This document shows, piece after piece, positions 34,988-43,523 of a stretch of DNA of 64,000 nucleotides. Position 1 is the first letter of the stretch. Every line of letters starts with the position of its first letter. Location of the stretch: positions 124,001-188,000 of the forward strand of contig NZ_FOQY01000015.1 of the NCBI RefSeq assembly GCF_900113865.1. Reading direction: 5' to 3'. The position numbers were made by a program, and so were the translations under genes. The notes under the pieces are model-generated. The model was not told where the DNA came from, searched no databases, and saw only the letters and a program-made list of their open reading frames with translations. Source of the stretch: Streptosporangium canum. GTDB lineage: Bacteria > Actinomycetota > Actinomycetes > Streptosporangiales > Streptosporangiaceae.

Positions 34988-37900
34988 TCCGGCACCTCCG
35001 TCCACTCCCAGCCGGATCCGTCCTGTCTGGGCCGTACGACCCGCGTGGTGCGGGTCCCCACGGCGACCCAGCCGCCGGCTGCCTGCCCCTCCTGCTCCGC
35101 CCGCTCCTGCACGGTCCGCCGCTCCCGCGCGACCTGGCCGGACACATCCGTCCGCGCCCCGCTTGCCGGCTCCGGACGCGGCTCTGGGCGGGGCTCCGAA
35201 CGGGGCTCCGGCCGGGGCTCCAAGCGCGGGTCCGGACGGGGTTCCGGATGGGGTTCCAAGCGCGGCTCTGGACGGGACTCCGGACGCGGCTCGGGCTGTT
35301 CCGCGATCGGCTGGACCGGCTTGCCCGCGTGCTGGATGAGCGGCTCCAACTGGTCGATCAGATGGCTGCTGACCAGCGGCGCGCTCCGTGTGCGGCGGGC
35401 GTCCCCGACCTCCGCCGTGGGGTCCGGCGTCTCAGCCGCCGGGGCGGGGGGCGGCAGCTCGGGCCGTACCCGGGGCGCGGGCTCGGGGCGCGGCGGAGAA
35501 GCGGGCTCGGGGCGTATCCGGATGACGGGGGGAGGCTCGGGGCGTGGACGGGGATCGGGCTCGGGCCGTACCCGGATGACGGGAGGAGAGAGCTCCGGGC
35601 GGGCCTGCGGAGGCGGGGCGGCCGGGGGGACGGGGCGGCCGAGGGCCGGGGAGCGCACCGGGGAGTGCCGGGCGGGTCCCACCGCGTCCTCGACGGTCAG
35701 CAGGGGTTGCGGCGGGGACGGGTCTTCGTGTTCCTCGGCCCAGTGCCAGCCCGGACCGTCCAGGTTGGGCTTGATGACTTTCTTGACCTTGCGTGCCCGT
35801 GCGGGCTCGCGCTCCGGCGGCACGGGAGCGGGCTGCGGCTGCTCGGGGTCGAGCCCCGGAAGGGGATAGGGGTTCGACCGGTGCTGGGGGTCCGAGGCCC
35901 GTGACGGCGCGGGACGGCGCGGGGGCGGATCCACATGGGGAGAGGGATTCGCACGGGTGGGCGGGGTCGCGCGGGGAGAAAGGGGCGGGGCCGGAGGGCC
36001 GGGGTCGAGGACGGTCTCCTCGCCCCACTGCCAGTCGGAGCCGTCGGGGGTGGGCGTGATGACGCGCACCGGGACGGCGGGGGCGAGAGGCGGAGATTCG
36101 GGGGCGGCGAGCTGCGGCACCGGCGGGGAGGGCTCCAGGCGGTGCGCCGGCGTGACGCGGCGGCCACCGGGGACGTCCTCGCGCTCCACGGTGACGTAGG
36201 TGGGGGCGATCTCGGCGGGGCGGTGCTCGCGGACGTCGTGCTCGCGGATCTCGATGCGCCGGTGGAAACCCCGCAGGAAGTCCGGCAGCCACCAGTTGGC
36301 GTCGCCCATCAGGCGCATCGTCGCGGGCACCAGCAGCGCGCGGACCAGCGTCGCGTCCACCACGATGGCCACGAACATGCCGACGCCGAGCATCTTCACG
36401 ATGGTGATCCCGGCGGTGGAGAACGCCGCGATGACCACGAGCAGCAGCAGGGCGGCGCTGGTGATGACCCCGCCGGTCCGCTCCAGGCCGACCGCCACGG
36501 CGGCGGTGTTGTCCCGGGTCCGCAGCCACTCGGCGCGGACCCGGCTGAGCAGGAACAGCTCGTAGTCCATCGACAGGCCGAACACCACCGCCAGGATCAG
36601 CACGGTGATGGTCGCCTCGATGCTGCCGGTCGGGGTGAAGCCGAGGACGCCGGCCAGGTTGCCGTCCTGGAAGGCCCAGACGATCACGCCGAAGGACGCG
36701 CCCAGGGAGAGGACGTTCATCAGGATCGCCTTGATCGGCAGCAGGATCGAGCCGAACGCGGCGAACAGCAGCAGGCCCGTCATCAGGCAGACCACCAGCG
36801 CGGTCCACGGCAGCGTGGACTTCAGGCTGGCCTCCAGGTCGAGCTGGGCGGCGGTGGGGCCGCCGACGACCACGTCCTGGAAGTTCCGCTCCAGGGGAAG
36901 GTCGCGGACCCTGCCGACCAGCGCGCGGGCCTCGTCCGACATCGGGTCCTCGTCGTAGCGGACCGCCAGCCGTACCGCGCCGTTGTTCTGCGAGACCCCG
37001 GTGACGTCCACCCCGGTGACGTGGTCGAGCGCCTCCAGGCGCTCCACGAAGGCCCGCACGTCCAGCGGGCCGACCTCGGTGACCGGGGTGATCCCCGAGT
37101 TGCCGACCCCGATGGGCCCGAGCCGCGTCCCGACCTCCGAGGTGAGCGCGCCGGGCGCCGACGCGGTCATCGGCCCGACGAGGTCGCGTTCGACGAGCAC
37201 GATGACGTCGATCGGCGACATCGCGTTCCTGGCGAACCTCGTGTTGATCTCCTCGGCGACCTGGCGGCTCTCGAACCGCTCGGGCAGCACCCGGTGGTCC
37301 ACGCTGCCGAACCGCACGTGCACAAACGGCGCGGCCAGCGCGAACAGCACCACGCCGACCCCGGCGAGGTAGACCACCGGGCGACGCATCACGCTGGAGG
37401 CGATGGCGTGCCAGGTCCCGCTGCCGCCCTTGTGCCTGCCGAAGTCCGGCGCGAGCCGGATCGCGTCCACCCTGGGCCCGAGTACGGCCAGCAGCGCGGG
37501 CAGCACGATCAGCGCGGCCGCCATCGCGACCAGCACCACCGCCGCCGCGCCCAGGCCGATCGAGCGCAGGAACATCTGCGGGAACAGCAGCAGGCCGCTG
37601 AGCGAGGTCGCCACGGTCAGCCCGGAGAACGCGACCGTGCGGCCGGCCGTCGCCATGGTCCGCACGACGGCCGTCTCCACCGGTGAGCCCCGGCGGATCT
37701 CCTCGCGGAAGGCGTTCAGCACGAACAGCGAGTAGTCGATGGCCAGGCCCAGCCCGAGCATCGTCACGACGTTCAGCGAGAAGACCGAGACGTCGGTCAC
37801 CTCGGTCAGCAACCGGAGCAGCAGGAGCGCGCCGACCACCGACAGCAGCCCGACGACCAGCGGCAGCCCGGCCGCGACCAGGCTGCCGAAGACCAGTACG

Positions 37901-38469
37901 AGCAGGACGAGCAGCACCGGCATCGACAGGGCCTCGGCCTGCTGCAGGTCGGCGCCGGTCTGCGTGTTGAGGTCCTTGAGCAGCGGGATCGGGCCGCCGA
38001 CCTTGACCGTGTATCCGTCCGGCGCGGTCCTGAGCCGGTCCTTGACCTGCTCGTAGCCGCTCTGCTTCGTCAGCTGCCCGCCACGCAGGGTGATCAGCGC
38101 GTAGGTGGAGTGCCTGTCCTCGGAGACGAGCTCCCCGGCTTTGGTCGTCCAGTAGGTGGACGTCCTCGTGACGTGCTCGGCGGGCAGTTCGCGGAGCGCG
38201 GCCTGCACGTCCTTCCTGAACCGCTCGTCGTCGGCCTCGAACGTCGGGTGGGTGTAGAGGACCACCACGTCGGGCGAGCTGCCGCCGAACCACTGCCGGC
38301 TCCACTGGGCGGCCGAGGTCGATTCGGCGCCCGGGTCGTCGAACCCGCCGTCGGTCATCCGCCCGAACAGCCCCAGCCCGAAGTATCCGGCGACGACCGC
38401 GAACACCGCCCCCAGCGCCAGCACGCTCCAGCGTGCCCGGTAGACGGTCCGCCCGAACGACTCGAACAT
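34984..38469 (-). CDS. MMPL-family RND transporter with long repetitive C-terminal tail
   Basis: 1161 residues from ATG 38469. Residues 1-740 form a full MMPL transporter: twelve helices in two sets, each preceded by a large extracytoplasmic domain, with SSD-like helices (GLGLAIDYSLFVLNAFREE; FGLSMDYELFLLSRVRAEW) holding the proton-relay Asp-Tyr pairs. Residues from about 750 on are a disordered Pro/Arg/Glu tail, with RPEPRPEP-like runs. Three copies of a motif, V-I/V-x-P-x2-DG-x-x-W-x-W-x-E, end at DWQWGEE, GWHWAEE and the C-terminal GWEWTEV. MMPL proteins export wall lipids in mycobacteria. The stop of the acyl-AMP ligase overlaps this ATG (TGATG). Confidence 0.92.
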   Translation of the reverse strand: MFESFGRTVYRARWSVLALGAVFAVVAGYFGLGLFGRMTDGGFDDPGAESTSAAQWSRQWFGGSSPDVVVLYTHPTFEADDERFRKDVQAALRELPAEHVTRTSTYWTTKAGELVSEDRHSTYALITLRGGQLTKQSGYEQVKDRLRTAPDGYTVKVGGPIPLLKDLNTQTGADLQQAEALSMPVLLVLLVLVFGSLVAAGLPLVVGLLSVVGALLLLRLLTEVTDVSVFSLNVVTMLGLGLAIDYSLFVLNAFREEIRRGSPVETAVVRTMATAGRTVAFSGLTVATSLSGLLLFPQMFLRSIGLGAAAVVLVAMAAALIVLPALLAVLGPRVDAIRLAPDFGRHKGGSGTWHAIASSVMRRPVVYLAGVGVVLFALAAPFVHVRFGSVDHRVLPERFESRQVAEEINTRFARNAMSPIDVIVLVERDLVGPMTASAPGALTSEVGTRLGPIGVGNSGITPVTEVGPLDVRAFVERLEALDHVTGVDVTGVSQNNGAVRLAVRYDEDPMSDEARALVGRVRDLPLERNFQDVVVGGPTAAQLDLEASLKSTLPWTALVVCLMTGLLLFAAFGSILLPIKAILMNVLSLGASFGVIVWAFQDGNLAGVLGFTPTGSIEATITVLILAVVFGLSMDYELFLLSRVRAEWLRTRDNTAAVAVGLERTGGVITSAALLLLVVIAAFSTAGITIVKMLGVGMFVAIVVDATLVRALLVPATMRLMGDANWWLPDFLRGFHRRIEIREHDVREHRPAEIAPTYVTVEREDVPGGRRVTPAHRLEPSPPVPQLAAPESPPLAPAVPVRVITPTPDGSDWQWGEETVLDPGPPAPPLSPRATPPTRANPSPHVDPPPRRPAPSRASDPQHRSNPYPLPGLDPEQPQPAPVPPEREPARARKVKKVIKPNLDGPGWHWAEEHEDPSPPQPLLTVEDAVGPARHSPVRSPALGRPVPPAAPPPQARPELSPPVIRVRPEPDPRPRPEPPPVIRIRPEPASPPRPEPAPRVRPELPPPAPAAETPDPTAEVGDARRTRSAPLVSSHLIDQLEPLIQHAGKPVQPIAEQPEPRPESRPEPRLEPHPEPRPDPRLEPRPEPRSEPRPEPRPEPASGARTDVSGQVARERRTVQERAEQEGQAAGGWVAVGTRTTRVVRPRQDGSGWEWTEVPE

Positions 38470-40193
38470 CAGACGCCGGCGTCCCTGGGCCCGGCGGGCC
38501 GGGGGCCGAACGCGCCGTCCAGGTAGGCCCGCACGCACGCCCTGCGGGCGATCTTCCCGCTCGACGTGCGCGGTACGGCTCCCGCCTCGGTCAGCACGAA
38601 GTCATGCAGCCGCAGATCATGATTTTTCGCGACAGCCGCGCGGATGTTGGCCGTGACCTCGGCCGGGTCGCGCCCGTCGGCCCTGCGGGACCGCTCGGCC
38701 ACCACGACCAGCCGCTCGGTCTCCTCCCCCGGCACGGCGAACGCCGCCACGTGGTCCCGGCGGACGGCCTGGTCGGCCTCCTGCACGGTCACCTCCACGT
38801 CCTGCGGATAGTGGTTGCGCCCGTCGACGATGATCAGGTCCTTGATCCGCCCGGTGATGTAGAGCTCGCCCTCGTGGACGACGCCCAGGTCCCCGGTCCG
38901 CAGCCAGGTGCCGTCCTCGCCGTCGAGCACGTTGCCGAAGACCTCGGCGCTGCGCTCCCCGTCCCGCCAGTAGGCCCGCGCCACGTTCGGCCCCTGCACC
39001 CAGATCTCGCCGACCTCGCCGTCCGGCTTCGCCGTACCGGACTCCGAGACGATGACGACCCGCTGGCCCGTCGGCACCCCGCAGGAGACCAGGTCGCTGA
39101 CCCGCCCCTCGCCCGTGTACGGCACCGCCCGCCCGGCGGTCAGCGCGTCCCTGTCGAACAGGGTCACCCGGGCCGGCAGGTCCCGGTCCATCACCGTGAC
39201 GAACACGGTCGCCTCCGCCAGGCCGTACCCGGGGGTGTGCGCCTCGGGCCGCAGCCCGCACCCGGCGAACGTCTCGGAGAACCGGTCGATCGTGCTGCCA
39301 CGCAGCGGCTCGGCGCCGTTGAGCATGACCGAGACCCCGGACAGGTCGAGCGTGGCCTTCTCCGCGTCGGTGACCCGGCCGGCCGCGTACTCGTAGGCGA
39401 AGTTGGGGCCGCCGGTGAACACGTCGTCGTACTCGCTGAGCATCCGCAGCCACCGCACCGGATGCATGACGAACGCGACCGGGTCCATGAACACCGCCTG
39501 GTTGCCGCCCACCATCGGCGCGGCGATCGTGGCGATCAGACCCATGTCGTGGAAGAGCGGCAGCCACAGGGCCGCCGTGGACACCCGGGGAGTGGCCCGG
39601 AAGGCCTCCCAGAGCTGCTCGGCGTTGGCGGTGAAGTTGGCGTGGCTGATCTCCACTCCCGCGGGGGCGCGGGTCGAGCCGGAGGTGTACTGCAGGTAGG
39701 CCAGGTCGCCGAGCCCGATCGGCTCCGGCTCCCACTCGTCGGCGAGCAGGTCGGAGACCGTGTCCAGCGTGATGACCTGCTTGGGCCGGGGCGCGGACCC
39801 GCCGTCCAGGAAGGCGCGGACGCTGTCCAGCGCGGGGGTCGTGGTGAGCACGCAGACCGGGTCGGCGTCGGCGTAGGCCCGGATCAGCCGGTCGGCGTGG
39901 CCGGGCAGGTCGGGCGCGAACAGCGGCACCGCGACCACCCGGGCGTACATGGCCCCGAGCATCGCGACCACGTACTCCAGCCCCTGCGGCGCCAGGATCG
40001 CCGCCCGGTCGCCGGGGAGCGTCACCTCGCGCAGCCGTACGGCCAGCGCCCGCGCCTTGAGATCCGCCTTCGCCCAGGAGAGCGTGTGCTTCACCCCGTC
40101 GTGTCCGGCGGAGTAGTCCAGGAAGGTGTACGCGGGAGCGTCCGGGATCTCCCTCGCCCACCGCTCAACCCGGGCGATCAGCGCGTCGCTCAT
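38469..40193 (-). CDS. Fatty acyl-AMP ligase, FadD32-like
   Basis: 574 residues. ANL-fold adenylating enzyme: P-loop YLQYTSGSTRAPAGVEISHA, the FAAL-typical LPLFHDMGLIA, A5-like GYGLAEATVFV, and A8 TGDLGVVHEGELYITGRIKD. It should activate a fatty acid as acyl-AMP and load an ACP rather than CoA. The natural partner in the window is the N-terminal ACP of the PKS at 20550. Start ATG 40193 or TTG 40199, both behind GAGGGG. First gene of a four-gene operon in which every junction overlaps. Confidence 0.92.
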   Translation of the reverse strand: MSDALIARVERWAREIPDAPAYTFLDYSAGHDGVKHTLSWAKADLKARALAVRLREVTLPGDRAAILAPQGLEYVVAMLGAMYARVVAVPLFAPDLPGHADRLIRAYADADPVCVLTTTPALDSVRAFLDGGSAPRPKQVITLDTVSDLLADEWEPEPIGLGDLAYLQYTSGSTRAPAGVEISHANFTANAEQLWEAFRATPRVSTAALWLPLFHDMGLIATIAAPMVGGNQAVFMDPVAFVMHPVRWLRMLSEYDDVFTGGPNFAYEYAAGRVTDAEKATLDLSGVSVMLNGAEPLRGSTIDRFSETFAGCGLRPEAHTPGYGLAEATVFVTVMDRDLPARVTLFDRDALTAGRAVPYTGEGRVSDLVSCGVPTGQRVVIVSESGTAKPDGEVGEIWVQGPNVARAYWRDGERSAEVFGNVLDGEDGTWLRTGDLGVVHEGELYITGRIKDLIIVDGRNHYPQDVEVTVQEADQAVRRDHVAAFAVPGEETERLVVVAERSRRADGRDPAEVTANIRAAVAKNHDLRLHDFVLTEAGAVPRTSSGKIARRACVRAYLDGAFGPRPAGPRDAGV

Positions 40194-40284
40194 CCTCAAG
40201 GTCCCCTCGCCGAGGTACAGGGACCTAGCAACTTACTCAGGCGAGTCCAGCAATTCTTGCCAAAGACCTGCACATTCCGGGCCT

Positions 40285-40298
40285 CCGGTTATTACCGG
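40285..40298. promoter_or_regulatory. Short inverted repeat in the FAAL/IclR divergent spacer
   Basis: CCGGT-TATT-ACCGG is a small dyad in the 273 bp between the acyl-AMP ligase and IclR-type genes. It could be an IclR operator. Weak evidence. Confidence 0.3.
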
Positions 40299-40466
40299 CA
40301 TGACAACTGATCAGCGGTCCGCCCGGTCGGTCCGGCCGCTCGTCCGCAGGCCCCGGACGGGGACCCTCGGGTGCAGTCCGAAGCGGGGCTCGTGCTCCCG
40401 CGCGCCGTCCGCGGCGCGGGCACCGTCGATAATCGGGAGCATGCTCCCAGCACAGCAGGTGCCCTG

Positions 40467-41099
40467 ATGCCGGCCGAGTCGTCGCAGACACTGGAACGCG
40501 GCCTGCGTCTGCTCCGCCTGCTCGCCGACGGCCGGCGCGGCCGCACCCCCACCGAGCTCGCGGGCGAGCTCGGACTGAGCCGCCCGGCGGTCTACCGCCT
40601 GCTCACCACCCTCCAGAGCGAGGGCTTCGTCCGCCGCGACCGGGACGGCCGCGTCCACCTCGGCTTCGGCGTGCTCGTCCTGGCGCGCGCCGTCCAGCCC
40701 CTGCTCCGTGAGGGCGCCCTGCCCACCCTGCGCGGGCTCGCCGAGGAGGTCGGCGCGACCGCGCACCTCACCGTGGCCGAGGGGGACGACGGCCTGGCCG
40801 TGGCGGTGGTCGAACCCTCCTGGACGGACATGCACGTCGCCTACCGCGAAGGCTCCCGCCATCCACTCACCAGGGGCGCCGCCGGCCTCGCCGTGCTCGC
40901 CCTGCGTCAGGGCCGCACCGACTACGTGACCACCGAAGGCCAGCTCCAGGAGGGCGCGCGGGGCATAGCCGCCCCCGTCCCCGGCGTCCCCTGGCTTGAG
41001 GCGTCCGTGGGAGTGGTCGCCTTCACCCCCCTCGACCCCGAGGTCGTCGGCCCCCGGGTGGCCGCCGCCGCCGCCGAGCTGGCCACGGCCCTGGCCTGA
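40467..41099 (+). CDS. IclR-family transcriptional regulator
   Basis: 210 residues, short for IclR (about 250). The N-terminal winged HTH is clear: QTLERGLRLLRLLADGRRGR, then TPTELAGELGLSRPAVYRLL. The effector domain follows (LRGLAEEVGATAHLTVAEGD) and ends early (PEVVGPRVAAAAAELATALA). It is divergent from the FAAL operon and may control it. The start ATG 40467 is set by the HTH; the RBS is weak (AGCAGG). The effector is unknown. Confidence 0.87.
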   Translation: MPAESSQTLERGLRLLRLLADGRRGRTPTELAGELGLSRPAVYRLLTTLQSEGFVRRDRDGRVHLGFGVLVLARAVQPLLREGALPTLRGLAEEVGATAHLTVAEGDDGLAVAVVEPSWTDMHVAYREGSRHPLTRGAAGLAVLALRQGRTDYVTTEGQLQEGARGIAAPVPGVPWLEASVGVVAFTPLDPEVVGPRVAAAAAELATALA

Positions 41100-41190
41100 C
41101 GGGGGCGCGGCCGCGCGCCTCACCGGTCCCGGGTCGGACAGACGGAGGCGCGGCCACGCGCCTCCCGGGTCCCGGGTCCTGGGTCCTGGG

Positions 41191-41439
41191 TCAGACGGTC
41201 AGCGGCACGGGGTGGATCTCGTCGGCCGGATGCCCCGCCCGCTCGTGGACACGCTGTACGGCCTCCGCGTCGGGCGCCTCCGACAGGCAGTAGACGACGC
41301 CCTCCGCCGGGTCCGCCCACGCGTGCTCGAAGGACACCCCCTCTTCGGCCTGGATGGCGAGGTCGGCGTCGTGGGCGTCACGTAACTGCTCGTCGGTGAT
41401 GCCCGCCATGCCGCGATGGACGTCCATGAACTTCGTCAT
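41191..41439 (-). CDS. SCO4226-like nickel-binding protein (DUF4242 family)
   Basis: 82 residues, closely matching my memory of Streptomyces coelicolor SCO4226: FMDVHRGMAGITDEQLRDAH, then DLAIQAEEGVSFEHAWADPA, YCLSEAPDAEAVQRVHERAG and HPADEIHPVPL. SCO4226 is a small ferredoxin-like dimer that binds nickel through His/Glu residues at the dimer interface; several candidate His are conserved. AGGAGG lies 5 bp before ATG 41439. Its biological role is not established. Confidence 0.85.
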   Translation of the reverse strand: MTKFMDVHRGMAGITDEQLRDAHDADLAIQAEEGVSFEHAWADPAEGVVYCLSEAPDAEAVQRVHERAGHPADEIHPVPLTV

Positions 41440-41677
41440 GGCTTCCTCCTGAGACAGCGGAACCGGCTGACCTGCCGGAACTCCTCTCAGCCTAGATCGG
41501 GCACAAAACACCAGAACACCCAAGCTTGTTCAAACGCTGGAATTCTTCCACCTCTGGCGCCCGCAGGTCGTTCGAGCGCGCGTTCGCATGGGTCCGCCGG
41601 TTCGAACACCCGCCCATCCATGACGAGGAGGCGGGGAGCGGCGACCGCCGTCCGGACCTCGCCTGGCGAGACCCCGG

Positions 41678-42985
41678 TCAGGAGCGGCTGAACCCGCTGA
41701 TCTCACGGTCGCCGATCCTCGTCGTCCGGCTCGCGTCGAACGCCCGGTACCAGGCGATCGCGGCGGCGGCGGCCGCCGGGGCGAGGTTCGCGCAGACGAT
41801 GATCACGGAGGAGAGCCTGCTGCCGAGAAGCTCGACGACGGGACGCAGAGCGGGGTTGAACCGCGCCGCGATTCCCGCCCCCGCGATGGCCGCGCCGCTG
41901 ACGACGGAGAAGACGAGTGCGACCTTGTGGATGCGGGCGAGATCCTCGACCGTGTCGGAGAGCGCGTCGGACAGGCGGCGGACCCTCTCGGCCAGATGGA
42001 CGCCCGCGGCGACGAACTCGACCAGCCTCGCGTCGGCGGCCTCCATGGCGGGCCCGGCCCAGGCCGCCGCTACGGCCTCACGGACCAGGCCGGTGTCGTG
42101 CCCGAACACCTCTCCACAGTCGTAGGCGAGCTTTTCCCAGCCCGCGGCCGCACGGTCGAGATCCTCGTCCGAAGGGACGACCATGACGGTCCAGGCGAGC
42201 CCACCGGCCATGGCCGCCCAGGAGAACGTCTTCGCCCGCGCCAGGTTCGCCTGCGTGCCCTTACTGCTCTTGGCGAGCTCCGACAGCCTCCTCTCCCTCC
42301 CCGCGTGCAGCTCCCCTACCCGGGCATGCAAAGAATCCCGATATGCCCTATCACTCGCACCGAGATCGTTTGCCCAATTGGTGGCTTCCATATGCCTGAC
42401 TATAGATTTGGCGGTTAGGCTTATTTCGCTTCTTGTTGCATTCGTGATATACATTCTCCTAAGGCCAAGAATTGCACTCTCTTCTCTTTTTCTACGGTTA
42501 AGGAAGGCGCGCCCCCCTGCGCCCGCCCCCATGGCGGCCAGCCCAGCGCCATACGACAGTTTGGTCGGGTCCATCAAGTATTCACCGAACGACTTCGTCT
42601 CATAATCGGAGTAATCGTCAGAGAAGTCCGAGTAAAGGGGAACTTCGTCGGGATCCGCTTTCCGGGCCTCAGTCACGGCGTCGAGCACCCTGCGGACACT
42701 CGCGCCTTCGGCCCCGGCGTAGCTTTTCCGGGTCCTCCGCATCAGGTCCGCCAGAGACGTGCCCTCGGTCTCGCCGTAGTTGAACTCCTGCTCAAGCTCC
42801 CCCCAGGTCTTCCCGTACTCGTGCCGGGCCGGCCACTCACCCGCCGCGCCCAGCGCCCAGGTGGGGAGAGCGACCGCGTCCCCGGAAAACCTCAGCCCCC
42901 TGAGCTTGTCCGCCATGATCTCCAAGTCCGCCGCCACCTCACTGAAGACACCTCCGTCGTAGGCGAACCCATCCCCGGCAGTCAT
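41678..42985 (-). CDS. WXG100-containing type VII secretion substrate candidate
   Basis: 435 residues from ATG 42985 (GGATGGGG 7 bp upstream; ATG 43003 lacks an SD). The first 70 residues look like an ESX-type helical hairpin (FSEVAADLEIMADKLRGLRF). Near residue 300 a second WXG100-like region contains Trp309-Ala-Gly311 (AAAWAGPAMEAADARLVEF, then VRRLSDALSDTVEDLARIHK), followed by two membrane helices (355-375, 393-413). No known toxin domain is visible at the C-terminus. The part encoded at 42330-42620 has markedly lower GC than the flanks, as if inserted or acquired. Function unknown. Confidence 0.65.
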   Translation of the reverse strand: MTAGDGFAYDGGVFSEVAADLEIMADKLRGLRFSGDAVALPTWALGAAGEWPARHEYGKTWGELEQEFNYGETEGTSLADLMRRTRKSYAGAEGASVRRVLDAVTEARKADPDEVPLYSDFSDDYSDYETKSFGEYLMDPTKLSYGAGLAAMGAGAGGRAFLNRRKREESAILGLRRMYITNATRSEISLTAKSIVRHMEATNWANDLGASDRAYRDSLHARVGELHAGRERRLSELAKSSKGTQANLARAKTFSWAAMAGGLAWTVMVVPSDEDLDRAAAGWEKLAYDCGEVFGHDTGLVREAVAAAWAGPAMEAADARLVEFVAAGVHLAERVRRLSDALSDTVEDLARIHKVALVFSVVSGAAIAGAGIAARFNPALRPVVELLGSRLSSVIIVCANLAPAAAAAAIAWYRAFDASRTTRIGDREISGFSRS

Positions 42986-43271
42986 CCGGTCACCCCATCC
43001 CATGAGTCGGAGTACGGCCTCCAGAGCTTCCTGGAGCACTTACCCGGCGTTCGTCGCAGCCGACGATAGTGATCAACTCGCGGGCGTCAAAGGGGTGATC
43101 CCAGGACGGGACGACCTCGCCGGCCGCACCGATCGGCCACCGTTCGGGAGGAACACGGCAAAGCCAGCGCCAAAAGGCGTAACACGGCGATTCCGGATGA
43201 CGTCTTCCCTGGTCAGCGACCTAGTCTGGGCAGCACTTGATGGCCGAACCCGTCGAAGGGACAGGGTCCTC

Positions 43272-43523
43272 ATGAGGCTCGTCGTCGATCTCAACCGGTG
43301 CCAGGGATACGCGCAGTGCGCCTTCCTCGCGCCGGACGTCTTCACCATGCACGGTGAGGAGGCGCTGATGTACGACCCCGGCGCCGACGAGACCCGGCGC
43401 GAGCAGGTCATGAGGGCCGCGGCCGCGTGCCCGGTCCAGGCCATCCTCATCGACCAGGTCGACGCGCCGGGCACGCCGGAGCGGCCGATCGCGCTGGAGA
43501 GGGCGGGGACCGATGGCCGTTGA
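43272..43523 (+). CDS. [3Fe-4S]-type ferredoxin for a cytochrome P450
   Basis: 83 residues. RLVVDLNRCQGYAQCAFLAP with Cys10 and Cys16, and a later AAAACPVQAI Cys, is the three-cysteine pattern of actinobacterial P450-partner ferredoxins. Position 13, where a fourth Cys would sit in a [4Fe-4S] cluster, is Tyr. The gene overlaps the reductase start by 11 bp, and the P450 follows, giving a complete electron-transfer chain. Start ATG 43272. Confidence 0.92.
   Translation: MRLVVDLNRCQGYAQCAFLAPDVFTMHGEEALMYDPGADETRREQVMRAAAACPVQAILIDQVDAPGTPERPIALERAGTDGR

Noticed and set aside
32397..35147. Single 916-residue frame spanning the glycosyltransferase and MFS region
   Set aside because: Only its C-terminal 405 residues are protein-like. 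The rest is the wrong frame of the MFS gene; the GTG overlapping the MFS stop is the real start.
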